64,000 nucleotides of DNA, taken from contig NZ_LRUF01000026.1 in NCBI RefSeq assembly GCF_001550155.1, positions 328,463 through 392,462 of the forward strand, written 5' to 3'. The notes beneath the pieces are model-generated. The model was not told the DNA's origin. It saw only the letters and a program-made list of their open reading frames with translations, and ran no database searches. Every line of letters starts with the position of its first letter. Within the stretch, counting starts at the first letter, position 1. The stretch is from Pseudoalteromonas arabiensis. Lineage in GTDB: Bacteria > Pseudomonadota > Gammaproteobacteria > Enterobacterales > Alteromonadaceae. Positions 25,594 to 33,420 of the stretch are shown here, in pieces. A program made the translations under genes and the position numbers.

Positions 25594-26082
25594 TTATTGT
25601 TTTGTGCCCATATCCTTGGTTACACCATCAAGAACAAGGTTACTGATGCCATTATCGTCAAATTTAATGACAATGCTGATGTTATTACGGGCGAAGAAAT
25701 AATCGCGGTTGTCTAAACTAATAACATAGTTTCCTTTCACTGAATCAGTAAAGTCACGTTTTTTAAGTGTCAGTATGTGTTCACCAATTTGCCAATTAAA
25801 CCCTTCAAAAAAGCCGTTATTAAACTCTTGAACCCATATCTGTTTTTCATCTTTACTTAATGTAATCGCTACCGAGTAAGATTCAGGGAGTGGCATATCA
25901 TAAGTTTTGTTGCCAATAGTGAACTTTTCAGCATCTTGTTGCCATGCAAAGCCAAATTCAAACGCTTTTTCTACGCCGGTTGGATAGCTTAATGCGCCTT
26001 GCCCTTGGTAGCTAAAATCTGCAAAAGCTGAGTGAGAGAATAAGCTTGCCGCCATTAGGAACACTAAATTTAACAATTTCAT
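25594..26082 (-). CDS. Secreted protein of unknown function
   Basis: A 162-residue protein that I do not recognise. It has a clear Sec signal peptide (residues 1-21, ending SHSAFA before DFSYQG), no Cys after cleavage, and a beta-rich, aromatic-rich mature part with no repeated motif. It is probably a soluble periplasmic protein. It converges on tyrR with a terminator between them and is divergent from the thioesterase gene, so it forms a single-gene unit. No function can be assigned. Confidence 0.75.
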   Translation of the reverse strand: MKLLNLVFLMAASLFSHSAFADFSYQGQGALSYPTGVEKAFEFGFAWQQDAEKFTIGNKTYDMPLPESYSVAITLSKDEKQIWVQEFNNGFFEGFNWQIGEHILTLKKRDFTDSVKGNYVISLDNRDYFFARNNISIVIKFDDNGISNLVLDGVTKDMGTKQ

Positions 26083-26191
26083 TAGATTATTCTTTTTTTA
26101 TACTGATTTATGCACAGATTAGAGCAGAATATTCGCCTTAGCAATATGCTGTGATACACTTTGGTTATTATCAACTGGTTAGACCTTTACC

Positions 26192-26722
26192 GTGAATCTC
26201 TACTTTCGACTTATCTTATTATTTTTTAAAATTAAACGTAATCGTGATTATCAACAGTTACTCGATACAATTGATATTGATTTCAAAGCCTTACCGAGCG
26301 ATTGTGATATCAATTTTCACCTAACTAATTCACGTTATTTGGCAATGATGGATATAGCTCGCACTTGGATGACCGAGCGTGTGGGTTTATTAAAACACAT
26401 AATGAAACGCCGTTGGTTCCCGATCGTTAATGCCACCGCTATCACATACATTCGTGATATCAAGCCAATGCAAAAATACACTGTAAGTACTCGCTTAGTT
26501 GGCTGGGATCACAAATACTTTTATATTGAACAAAAGTTTCATTCGGATAGAGGTTTGCACGCAATTGCTTATGTACGCGGCGTTTTTAAACGAAAAAAAG
26601 GTGTTGTCAGTGTTGAAGAAATGCTTGAAGTTGCTGGCTTTAAAGGGGTTGCACCTATTTTGCCTGCCGAGGTTATGCACTGGAAAGAAATGCTAGAACA
26701 GAAAAAATTAACCAATAAATAA
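26192..26722 (+). CDS. Acyl-CoA thioesterase-like hotdog protein
   Basis: A 176-residue protein related to 4HBT/THEM6-like thioesterases. The family core is visible: DIDFKALPSDCDINFHLTNS followed by RYLAMMDIARTWM (about residues 28-62), where most relatives have an aromatic-rich motif with Asp/His/Asn for acyl-CoA hydrolysis. The second half has the usual strands (FPIVNATAITYIRDIKPMQK, YFYIEQKF). It is probably cytoplasmic, with a hydrophobic N-terminus. The start is GTG with only a weak ribosome site, but length agrees with the family. The substrate cannot be told from sequence. It converges on ompW with a shared terminator. Confidence 0.75.
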   Translation: MNLYFRLILLFFKIKRNRDYQQLLDTIDIDFKALPSDCDINFHLTNSRYLAMMDIARTWMTERVGLLKHIMKRRWFPIVNATAITYIRDIKPMQKYTVSTRLVGWDHKYFYIEQKFHSDRGLHAIAYVRGVFKRKKGVVSVEEMLEVAGFKGVAPILPAEVMHWKEMLEQKKLTNK

Positions 26723-26745
26723 AAAAAGGCCGTAAAGGCCTTTTT
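26723..26745. terminator. Bidirectional intrinsic terminator
   Basis: AAAAAGGCC, a 5-base loop and GGCCTTTTT form a perfect stem with A- and T-runs on both sides, between the convergent thioesterase and ompW genes. Confidence 0.85.
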
Positions 26746-26776
26746 GTGCGTATGGGCTTTCACTAAGTGAAAGAAG

Positions 26777-27430
26777 TTAGAATTTATATTTAACGCCAAA
26801 CATAGCTACAACAGGGTCGATTTCGACAGTTGATGTAAGTGCTTTTGTGCCATTAGCGTAAACAGTTGCATCTGTATCAATATCAATTAATGCAACCATG
26901 CCGTGTAGACCCCAGTTCTCGTTCATCATGTAGTTGAAGCCCGCTTGCGCTGCAAAACCAAATGAGTCGTCTAGTTTCACTTCAACATCATCAGTACCTA
27001 GCGTTGCTTTTAAAGCTGCTGATGGTTGCTCATCAAAGAAAGTCGTATAGTTAATACCTACGCCAATAAATGGGCGGAACTTATAAGTTGAGTCTAAAAA
27101 GTGGTACTGCGCAATTAAAGAAGGTGGTAGCTGCTTGATGTCTGCAATTTTGTTACCAGCAAGACCGCCAGTACCTTGGATGTCGTGACTAAATGGTGTC
27201 GCAGCAACTAATTCAAGTACCCAATTATCATCAAATGCATAGTCGATGGTAAGACCTAATTGTGTATTATCATCGCCACGTAAACCTAATGTCGGTGCTT
27301 CGTTTATTTTTGAGCTGTCGTTATCTGGGTTTACATTAATCGCACCCACGTTAACGCTTAAATTTGCGTTTGCAACAGGAGAGAGTGCTAATAATGAAGT
27401 CAGTAATGCAATGCTTAATTTAGTTTTCAT
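26777..27430 (-). CDS. ompW: OmpW family outer membrane protein
   Basis: A 217-residue, eight-stranded outer membrane barrel. It has a signal peptide (residues 1-22, ending PVANA). The mature protein starts with the OmpW-type VNVGAINVNPD, contains QLGLTIDYAFDDNWVLEL, QLPPSLIAQYHF and FRPFIGVGINYT, which are typical of the family, and ends in the OMP terminal Phe (FGVKYKF). It is probably a channel for small hydrophobic molecules. A GTG further upstream is in frame, but GGAG lies 6 bases before the ATG at 27430, which decides the start. Two FNR-like boxes upstream suggest oxygen-linked control, as known for E. coli ompW. Confidence 0.93.
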   Translation of the reverse strand: MKTKLSIALLTSLLALSPVANANLSVNVGAINVNPDNDSSKINEAPTLGLRGDDNTQLGLTIDYAFDDNWVLELVAATPFSHDIQGTGGLAGNKIADIKQLPPSLIAQYHFLDSTYKFRPFIGVGINYTTFFDEQPSAALKATLGTDDVEVKLDDSFGFAAQAGFNYMMNENWGLHGMVALIDIDTDATVYANGTKALTSTVEIDPVVAMFGVKYKF

Positions 27431-27498
27431 GCTGTTCTCCACGAACTACTTGTCTTGTTTGGTTGAGGCTATTATTACCGAGCTTGCTAAGACAAAAC

Positions 27499-27562
27499 CT
27501 GTTCTAGATCAAAGTTTCAAAAATGTTTGAATAAAGTGAAGCTATTTTTTGATTTAGATTAA
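27499..27562 (-). promoter_or_regulatory. Two FNR-like boxes upstream of ompW
   Basis: Box 1 (27499-27512) is CTGTT-CTAG-ATCAA, 8 of 10 to TTGAT-N4-ATCAA. Box 2 (27549-27562) is TTGAT-TTAG-ATTAA, 9 of 10. If the -10 is the AATAAT (minus strand) at 27471-27476, box 1 is centred near -41.5, a usual activating position for FNR. Confidence 0.45.
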
Positions 27563-27597
27563 GTTTTTAATTAGGTACATAGAAAAAAGGTTGACTC

Positions 27598-27614
27598 GAG
27601 TTCACTTTAAACTC
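27598..27614. promoter_or_regulatory. Inverted repeat upstream of the MATE gene
   Basis: GAGTT-N7-AACTC lies directly after a TTGACT hexamer (27591-27596) and about 50 bases before the MATE start. It looks like an operator for a dimeric regulator, possibly MerR- or SoxR-like, but matches no consensus well enough to name. Confidence 0.3.
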
Positions 27615-27662
27615 AGGCAGGTCTGATACAATAAGCTGCTTTTAAAATTTTAGGTGTGTTTA

Positions 27663-29081
27663 ATGACAGATACTCAACATTTATTTCTTCATGGTTCAAT
27701 AGCAAAAGCACTGTTGAAATTGGGTATCCCGATCATCTTAATCAATATTTTGCAATCTGCTTATCAGCTTACTGATGCCTTTTGGGTTGGCCGACTTGGC
27801 GCCGATCAAGTCGCTGCTGTGTCTGTGAGCATGCCTGTCACATTTTTAGTGATAGCCATCGGTTCAGGTCTTGCAATGGCAGGGGCTATTTTATCCGCTC
27901 AGTATATGGGAGCAGGCTTACAGGATAAGGTGAACCACGTTGCTGCACAAACAATGTTGATGGTCACAGTCACTGCAACAGTGTTAGGTTTGATTGGTTA
28001 TTTTCTGTCCCCATATTTTTTAGTTTTACTTGGTGTTGAACAGGCTGTTTATGGCGACGCTTTGAAGTTTATGCATGTCTCTTTTATAGGGGTTGTTTTT
28101 GTATTCATTTACGCAATGTTTCAAGCGTTAATGCGCGGAATTGGCCAAACTAAAATTCCGCTTATTATTGTTAGTGGCACTGTATTACTTAATTTTGCCC
28201 TTGACCCATTGTTGATTTTTGGCTGGGGCCGTTTTTCAGGATTTGGGGTGATGGGGGCTGCATTAGCAACACTTATTACTCAGAGTCTTGCGGCACTAAT
28301 TGGCGTATGGGTCTTTTTGCGGGGCCGTCATGGTATTCAATTAAAACTGTCGAGCTTTAAGCCTGACTGGCAATATATGAAACAAGCCTTCTTGTTAGGA
28401 GCACCAGGCTCCGTTGAGTTATCAGCACGGGCATTTGGGCTGATAATCATGTCATTTTTGGTTGCCAGCTTTGGCACCTACACATTGGCCTCTTATGGGG
28501 TAGGTTCGAATATTTTGCAAATGGTGATGATCCCTGCAATGGGGTTGTCGATGGCGGTGTCTACTTTGGTAGGTCAAAACATGGGAGCTGGAAATCCAAA
28601 GCGAGCAGCACAAATAACACGACTTGCTTGTATATGGGGCTTAACTGGGTTGTCGCTGGTGGGAGGAATTGCTTATTTATTTGCTGAATATTTAGTTGCC
28701 TTTTTCATTCCTGATGATCCGTCTGTCATTAAATGTGGTGCTGAGTTCATTCGTAAAATGTGTTTAACTTGGGGCGGGATCGGTGTGCAACTTTGTGTTG
28801 TTGCAACCTTTAGAGCATCAGGAAATATGCTCAATGCAATGATAGTTTCTTTGTTAGCGCAGTGTGTTATTCAGTTCCCAGCTGCGTATATTTTATCAAA
28901 ACATACGGCGCTTGGTCCGCAAGGGATCTGGTACTCGTTTGCTCTAACGAATGTACTTGTGGCACTCATAACCTATGCATGGTTCTCAACAGGACGTTGG
29001 CAACGTACAAAATTAACGGAAGAAGACAAAGATATTGCTAAAGTGACGCAAGAGACCTTAATAGAAGAAGGAAATCATTAA
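27663..29081 (+). CDS. MATE family efflux transporter
   Basis: A 472-residue inner-membrane antiporter of the MATE family (NorM/DinF superfamily), exporting drugs or other cations in exchange for Na+ or H+. Twelve transmembrane helices can be traced in two related halves. Family features include PIILINILQSAYQLTDAFWV near the N-terminus and LMRGIGQTKIPLI near residue 155. The second half has STLVGQNMGAGNPKRA, and RASGNMLNAM lies near the C-terminus. The frame opens at a GTG (27654), but AGG lies 8 bases before the ATG at 27663, which I use. The substrate is unknown. An inverted repeat upstream may be its operator. Confidence 0.92.
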   Translation: MTDTQHLFLHGSIAKALLKLGIPIILINILQSAYQLTDAFWVGRLGADQVAAVSVSMPVTFLVIAIGSGLAMAGAILSAQYMGAGLQDKVNHVAAQTMLMVTVTATVLGLIGYFLSPYFLVLLGVEQAVYGDALKFMHVSFIGVVFVFIYAMFQALMRGIGQTKIPLIIVSGTVLLNFALDPLLIFGWGRFSGFGVMGAALATLITQSLAALIGVWVFLRGRHGIQLKLSSFKPDWQYMKQAFLLGAPGSVELSARAFGLIIMSFLVASFGTYTLASYGVGSNILQMVMIPAMGLSMAVSTLVGQNMGAGNPKRAAQITRLACIWGLTGLSLVGGIAYLFAEYLVAFFIPDDPSVIKCGAEFIRKMCLTWGGIGVQLCVVATFRASGNMLNAMIVSLLAQCVIQFPAAYILSKHTALGPQGIWYSFALTNVLVALITYAWFSTGRWQRTKLTEEDKDIAKVTQETLIEEGNH

Positions 29082-29116
29082 TTTAATCTTCACACAGCAG
29101 TCATAATTTCGAGTTG

Positions 29117-29152
29117 TAATAACCCTACATAGTGAAAAAACTGGGGTTATTA
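29117..29152 (+). promoter_or_regulatory. Hairpin covering the dapE ribosome binding site
   Basis: TAATAACCC (29117-29125) is the exact complement of GGGTTATTA (29144-29152). The second arm holds most of the dapE Shine-Dalgarno GGGG and the A of its ATG. The loop is 18 bases. If formed in the mRNA, it would block initiation. Confidence 0.45.
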
Positions 29153-30318
29153 TGAGTACAGAACTCGCGCCAAAGTTACAGCCACACAGCGATGTGGTTA
29201 AAGCATTACAAACATTAATCCAATTTAAGTCAGTCACTCCCCAACAGGCGGGGGCGATTGATTGGCTTGCGACAAAGCTGACTCAACTTGGGTTCGAGTG
29301 TGAGGTGTTTACTTTCAACCAAGTCACTAACTTAATTGCTAAAGTTTCATTTGGTAGCGGCCCTGTGGTGGCGTTTTCTGGGCATATTGATGTGGTGCCC
29401 GCAGCCGAAGGGGATTGGCGAGTTGATCCTTTTTCTGGTCACGTTGTTGATGGTGCTGTGTATGGTCGTGGCGCTGCTGATATGAAAGGCGGTGTGGCGG
29501 CTATGTTATGCGCTACAGAAAAGCTTGTTACTCAAAGCGAGGATAAGCAAGGAACTTTCTATTGGCTAATTACTTCGGATGAAGAAGGGGAAGCTGAATA
29601 TGGATCGTTGCTTATCGCTGAGCGATTAGCAAAACAAGGCATTGTGCTCGATGGTTGCTTAGTGGGTGAGCCAACAAGCCACCTTCATGTTGGGGATACG
29701 ATTAAGAACGGTCGTCGTGGTGCTTTATCGGCACGTTTATCAATCCAAGGTAAAGCAGGGCATGTCGCTTACCCAGATAATACAGTCAATGCTGCACACT
29801 TAAGCGCAGAAGTCGTCAAACGATTAACTGCAATATGCTGGCACAAAGATGAAGCTAGCTCAGCGACTACTCTCCAAGTCACCGGTATCAATATTGCGAA
29901 CGTAGTCGATAATTTAGTTCCCGCCAGATGCGAGTTGACTTTTAATGTACGCTATAGTCATGGCTATAAAAGCACTGATGTGAAAAAAGAAATTCAATTT
30001 GCACTTACAGATCTTGCCGATACGATAAAAATTCAATGGGAACGTCCTTGTGAGTCTTATTACACTGCTTATCAATCACAAGATTGCTTGTTGAATAAAC
30101 TGGAACAAGCTGTGCTTGAAGTGACAGGTAACTTTCCATTACTCAGTACCAGTGGGGGGACTTCGGATGGGCGATTTTTTGTCAATGAGCACACCCAAGT
30201 TATAGAGTGTGGGGTTTGTAACAACACGATCCACCAAGTCAATGAACATGTTCCCATCACTGATTTACTGTGTATTGAAAAAATTTATTACGCAGCACTT
30301 CGCAATATTTTTAGCTGA
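29152..30318 (+). CDS. dapE: Succinyl-diaminopimelate desuccinylase
   Basis: A 388-residue cytoplasmic zinc peptidase of the M20 family. It removes succinate from N-succinyl-LL-diaminopimelate on the route to lysine and peptidoglycan. The two-zinc site is visible: SGHIDVVPAAEGDW (His, Asp), GRGAADMKGG (bridging Asp), TSDEEGEAEYG (catalytic Glu and zinc Glu), GEPTS, STSGGTSDGRF and NTIHQVNE (last His). It is about 10 residues longer than E. coli DapE. The gene stands alone after the MATE gene. Its ribosome site lies in a predicted hairpin. Confidence 0.93.
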   Translation: MSTELAPKLQPHSDVVKALQTLIQFKSVTPQQAGAIDWLATKLTQLGFECEVFTFNQVTNLIAKVSFGSGPVVAFSGHIDVVPAAEGDWRVDPFSGHVVDGAVYGRGAADMKGGVAAMLCATEKLVTQSEDKQGTFYWLITSDEEGEAEYGSLLIAERLAKQGIVLDGCLVGEPTSHLHVGDTIKNGRRGALSARLSIQGKAGHVAYPDNTVNAAHLSAEVVKRLTAICWHKDEASSATTLQVTGINIANVVDNLVPARCELTFNVRYSHGYKSTDVKKEIQFALTDLADTIKIQWERPCESYYTAYQSQDCLLNKLEQAVLEVTGNFPLLSTSGGTSDGRFFVNEHTQVIECGVCNNTIHQVNEHVPITDLLCIEKIYYAALRNIFS

Positions 30319-30330
30319 AGACTCATTTTT

Positions 30331-30372
30331 AAAACAAAGAAGCCGGCAATAAATGCCGACTTCTTTGTTTTT
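30331..30372. terminator. Strong bidirectional intrinsic terminator
   Basis: An 18-position stem (AAAACAAAGAAG then CGGCA, one C/A mismatch) with a 5-base loop and A/T-rich ends separates the convergent dapE and acyltransferase genes. Confidence 0.85.
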
Positions 30373-30393
30373 ATAATATGGTAGGAATTATTT

Positions 30394-32109
30394 TTAGCGT
30401 GACTGACCTAAGTATCGCTTGGCCTTACTCGGTTTAACTTTATCTAAATCAACAAGCACTAAACCATCAATACAATTGTTAAATTCAGGGTCGATACTAA
30501 AGCTTAAAAACTGCACACCACCTGGCTCACAAAGCTCGGTGTATTGTTTGAACAAGGTCGGGACTTGTGCGCCAATATTGGCGAGTACATGTTTTAACTC
30601 AACAAAGTCCTCTTTAATATCATTATCCATAAATAGCTGAGCACATTGCTCTTTTTGTTGTTCGGTATGACGAAATTCATTATTAGGAATCGCCAATAGT
30701 TGCTCTGCCCCATAATAATGTTGGTAATAATGAACCAGTAGCGACTTTGCTTGCTCGGGGAGTGCGTTTGACACACTCACTGCACCAAATAAATAACGGT
30801 ATTGTGGGTAGCGATTCACAAATGCACCAATGCCGAACCATAAATAATCAAGGCTCTTTCTACCCCAGTATTTTGGTTGCACGAAGCTACGGCCAAGTTC
30901 AATGCCTTTTTCAAAATAAGGTGCCATGTCATCGCTGTAGTTAAATAGGCTGTCAGTGTATAGACCTTTGCGGCCATGTTTCTCAATGATGTCTTGTGCA
31001 CAGGCGAGTCTATATGCACCCACTAATTCAAGCTGCTTTGCATCCCATAAAACAAGATGCTGATAATCCATGTCGTATTTATCTATATCTCGACGTTTAC
31101 CACTGCCTTCCCCGACTGCTCGAAACGCAATTTCGCGCAGTCGTCCTAGCTCACGGAAAATCGGCGAGCTACCACAGTATTGATATAAGTAAATTTTCAT
31201 ACCATCTGATGTTTCACCCAATAATTCACACTCTTCGATGGCCTTTTTTAGATCTTTAGTTGCTTCTGGGCTTGCTATAGGTGTTTGAGTTTTCAAAGGC
31301 AGCGGTTTTTTAGTGACAAGTCGATATAATTGCTTTCTTATTAGCTGCGCGATTTCTTTATCTTTTAAATTTTCAATTAAGTATGATTCAGGTGGAATGG
31401 ACGCACCAATTTCAAACTCTAATGATTTTTGACGTTGTTTGAACATTTCTTTTACTAACAACAAACTCGCTAACGGTTTATAAATCATGGAAGTGCCGTA
31501 AAACAAAGGACTATTTTTCGCTTTAATGTAAATCGGCAAAATAGGGGCGTTGGCTTTTTTGGCCATGCGTAAGAAGCCACTGTTCCACTTACAGTCCTTA
31601 ATTCCTGTGGGGCTTAAGCGAGATACTTCGCCTGCTGGGAAAATTAATAGCGCACCATCCGACTTTAAATGCTGTTGGATATTAGCCAGTTCTTTCTTTT
31701 TACTGGTGCCAGAAAGGTTATCAACAGGGAGTAGTAAAGAGTGCATAGGGGTGATAGACATCAGCATGCGGTTGGCAACCACTTTTAAATCTGGTCGCAC
31801 GCTTGATAAAACCTTAACTAATGCTAATGCGTCGAGTGAGCCAATAGGGTGATTTGCCACAATAACGACGTTACCTTCACTGGGAATGTGTTCTATTTGC
31901 TTTGGCTTGTAGCGTGTGTCAAAGTCTAGCTCATCAAGAACCTGCTCAACAAATTCAAGCCCTTGTAAATGTGGGTATGCATCACCAAAGGCAACAAATT
32001 CCTGCTCGTGTAGCAAGTAACCGAGGCCTTTTTTAACTAAGCCTTTTACTTTTGGTGAATTTTCTAACTGTGGTAAATTTGCTTCTATTACTTTATCGAC
32101 ACTGATCAT
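30394..32109 (-). CDS. Fused lysophospholipid acyltransferase/GNAT-type acyltransferase (OlsF-like)
   Basis: A 571-residue two-domain protein. The N-terminal half is a PlsC-type acyltransferase with ANHPIGSLDAL (about residues 85-95) and LIFPAGEVSRLSP (about 155). The C-terminal half (about 305-480) is the hemolysin-type N-acyltransferase (GNAT) domain, with FRELGRLREIAFRAVGEGSG, YRLACA, ELGRSFVQPKYW and LDYLWFGIGAFV. This fusion order is that of OlsF, which makes ornithine lipids. There the GNAT part N-acylates ornithine and the PlsC part adds the second fatty acid. Proteins of this type are often annotated as putative hemolysin. The ornithine-lipid role is inferred from architecture. GAGG precedes the ATG. 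Confidence 0.8.
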   Translation of the reverse strand: MISVDKVIEANLPQLENSPKVKGLVKKGLGYLLHEQEFVAFGDAYPHLQGLEFVEQVLDELDFDTRYKPKQIEHIPSEGNVVIVANHPIGSLDALALVKVLSSVRPDLKVVANRMLMSITPMHSLLLPVDNLSGTSKKKELANIQQHLKSDGALLIFPAGEVSRLSPTGIKDCKWNSGFLRMAKKANAPILPIYIKAKNSPLFYGTSMIYKPLASLLLVKEMFKQRQKSLEFEIGASIPPESYLIENLKDKEIAQLIRKQLYRLVTKKPLPLKTQTPIASPEATKDLKKAIEECELLGETSDGMKIYLYQYCGSSPIFRELGRLREIAFRAVGEGSGKRRDIDKYDMDYQHLVLWDAKQLELVGAYRLACAQDIIEKHGRKGLYTDSLFNYSDDMAPYFEKGIELGRSFVQPKYWGRKSLDYLWFGIGAFVNRYPQYRYLFGAVSVSNALPEQAKSLLVHYYQHYYGAEQLLAIPNNEFRHTEQQKEQCAQLFMDNDIKEDFVELKHVLANIGAQVPTLFKQYTELCEPGGVQFLSFSIDPEFNNCIDGLVLVDLDKVKPSKAKRYLGQSR

Positions 32110-32233
32110 ACAAACCTCAACATAAACGCATTCAGCGATGAGGTTAGAGTAAGAGTTCGCTGTGACAGTTAGGTTGCAGTTGTGTGACTTTTTAAAGAGC
32201 GCTTTGAGAGCGGTTCAAAATATGGAGAATACA

Positions 32234-33154
32234 ATGATTTTACTTGTAGCTGTAACAGGTCGAGATTGCAGCCAATTAATTGCTCGATTACAAGCGTTAT
32301 TACCTGAGGTTGACGTGCAGCTTTGGTCTGAGTGTTCCAACTATGAAGCAGTAGAGTTTGTGCTTGCCTGGAATGCACCGGCTGATTTATGGCCTAAGCT
32401 GGTAAATTTAAAAGCCGTGTCTTCATTTGGGGCTGGTGTCGATAGCATCGATTTGTCAGCGATAGCAGCGCATGTTCCCGTTGTTAGAATTGTTGATGAT
32501 AATCTTGCAAATGATATGGCAGAGTATGTGTTGACCCATGTATTGGCACACAAGCTTAGGCTCAAAGAATATTATTTAAAACAATCAGCCAGCACTTGGA
32601 AGCCAAAGCGCGCGTATGCACATCAACATGTGGGTATTTTAGGCTTCGGCGAGCTAGGCAAGGCGGCAGCGATGAAGTTAGTAGCAAATGGCTTTAAAGT
32701 GAGTGCATGGTCAAACAGTGAAAAGCAGCATCCAGAGGTTAGCTGCTATCACACACAGCAAGGGCTTAATGAGATGCTTCCTTTGGTTGACTATCTAGTA
32801 TGTTTATTACCATTGAATCAGCATACAGCGGGTATTATTAATGAAGATCTATTAGCGATGTTGCCTCCTCATGCGGTTGTCATTAATGTGGCAAGAGGTA
32901 AGCATGTTATTGATACAGATTTAATTTCGGCGCTAGATAGTAATAAAATACGTGCAGCCACATTGGATGTATTCACTCAGGAGCCTCTAGATAAAAAGCA
33001 TCCATACTGGTCTCATGACAAGATTACGTTAACGCCCCATTGCGCTGCTTTATCTGATATTAACAGTGTAGTTAAACAAACCGCGACTAATGTTAAAAGA
33101 TTAATTTGCGGGGAAGAGCTAATTAATAAGGTTGATAGAGCAAAAGGTTATTGA
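32234..33154 (+). CDS. D-2-hydroxyacid dehydrogenase, GhrA-like (glyoxylate/hydroxypyruvate reductase)
   Basis: A 306-residue NAD(P)-dependent dehydrogenase. The Rossmann motif GILGFGELGKAAA lies near residues 135-147, the substrate region SSFGAGVDSID near 65, and the catalytic Arg, Glu and His are in NVARGKHVID, DVFTQEPL and TPHCAALS. It is closest in shape to GhrA, which reduces glyoxylate or hydroxypyruvate. The frame runs from 32162, but GGAG lies 6 bases before the ATG at 32234, and the protein from there starts directly with the first beta-strand (MILLVAVTG), so I use that start. It is divergent from the OlsF-like gene. Confidence 0.85.
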   Translation: MILLVAVTGRDCSQLIARLQALLPEVDVQLWSECSNYEAVEFVLAWNAPADLWPKLVNLKAVSSFGAGVDSIDLSAIAAHVPVVRIVDDNLANDMAEYVLTHVLAHKLRLKEYYLKQSASTWKPKRAYAHQHVGILGFGELGKAAAMKLVANGFKVSAWSNSEKQHPEVSCYHTQQGLNEMLPLVDYLVCLLPLNQHTAGIINEDLLAMLPPHAVVINVARGKHVIDTDLISALDSNKIRAATLDVFTQEPLDKKHPYWSHDKITLTPHCAALSDINSVVKQTATNVKRLICGEELINKVDRAKGY

Positions 33155-33246
33155 CAAAGTGTGAATTAATTTATCAAACGTCTTGTTAACATCTGTAACT
33201 TTGTTATGCTGGGTAAGTACAATAAACAATAATAAGAAGAGGCGTT

Positions 33247-33381
33247 ATGAAATCTAACCAAAATGGGGCGAAATTTAGTCTAGTCATTGTGTCTGTCATC
33301 GTTTTAGGTGTCTCTGCATGGTTTAATCAAGCGAATGCAAGTGAAACGCATGTTCAACCAGTAGTAAGTAACCAAAAATAA
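33247..33381 (+). CDS. Small single-helix membrane protein, 44 residues
   Basis: A short open frame with a good ribosome site (AAGAGG, 4 bases before the ATG). It encodes a basic N-terminus (MKSNQNGAKF), one hydrophobic helix (SLVIVSVIVLGVSAWF) and a short tail. The helix followed by NQANAS could also be a signal peptide with a tiny secreted tail. I know no family. It has its own leader and is followed by a perfect hairpin, so it looks like a real, separately transcribed gene. Confidence 0.55.
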   Translation: MKSNQNGAKFSLVIVSVIVLGVSAWFNQANASETHVQPVVSNQK

Positions 33382-33389
33382 TCGTGTTA

Positions 33390-33416
33390 TTGGTGCACAA
33401 AGTGGATGTGCACCAA
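33390..33416. terminator. Hairpin between the small ORF and the Smr gene
   Basis: A perfect 9-bp inverted repeat TTGGTGCAC/GTGCACCAA with a 9-base loop sits in the 39-base gap between convergent genes. The T-run is displaced (CTTCTTTT, about 10 bases later), so termination is likely but not certain. Confidence 0.5.
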
Positions 33417-33420
33417 CTGC

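Noticed and set aside
30394..32109. Hemolysin toxin annotation
   Set aside because: The hemolysin label for this family is historical. The sequence shows two acyltransferase domains and no signal peptide or pore-forming features.
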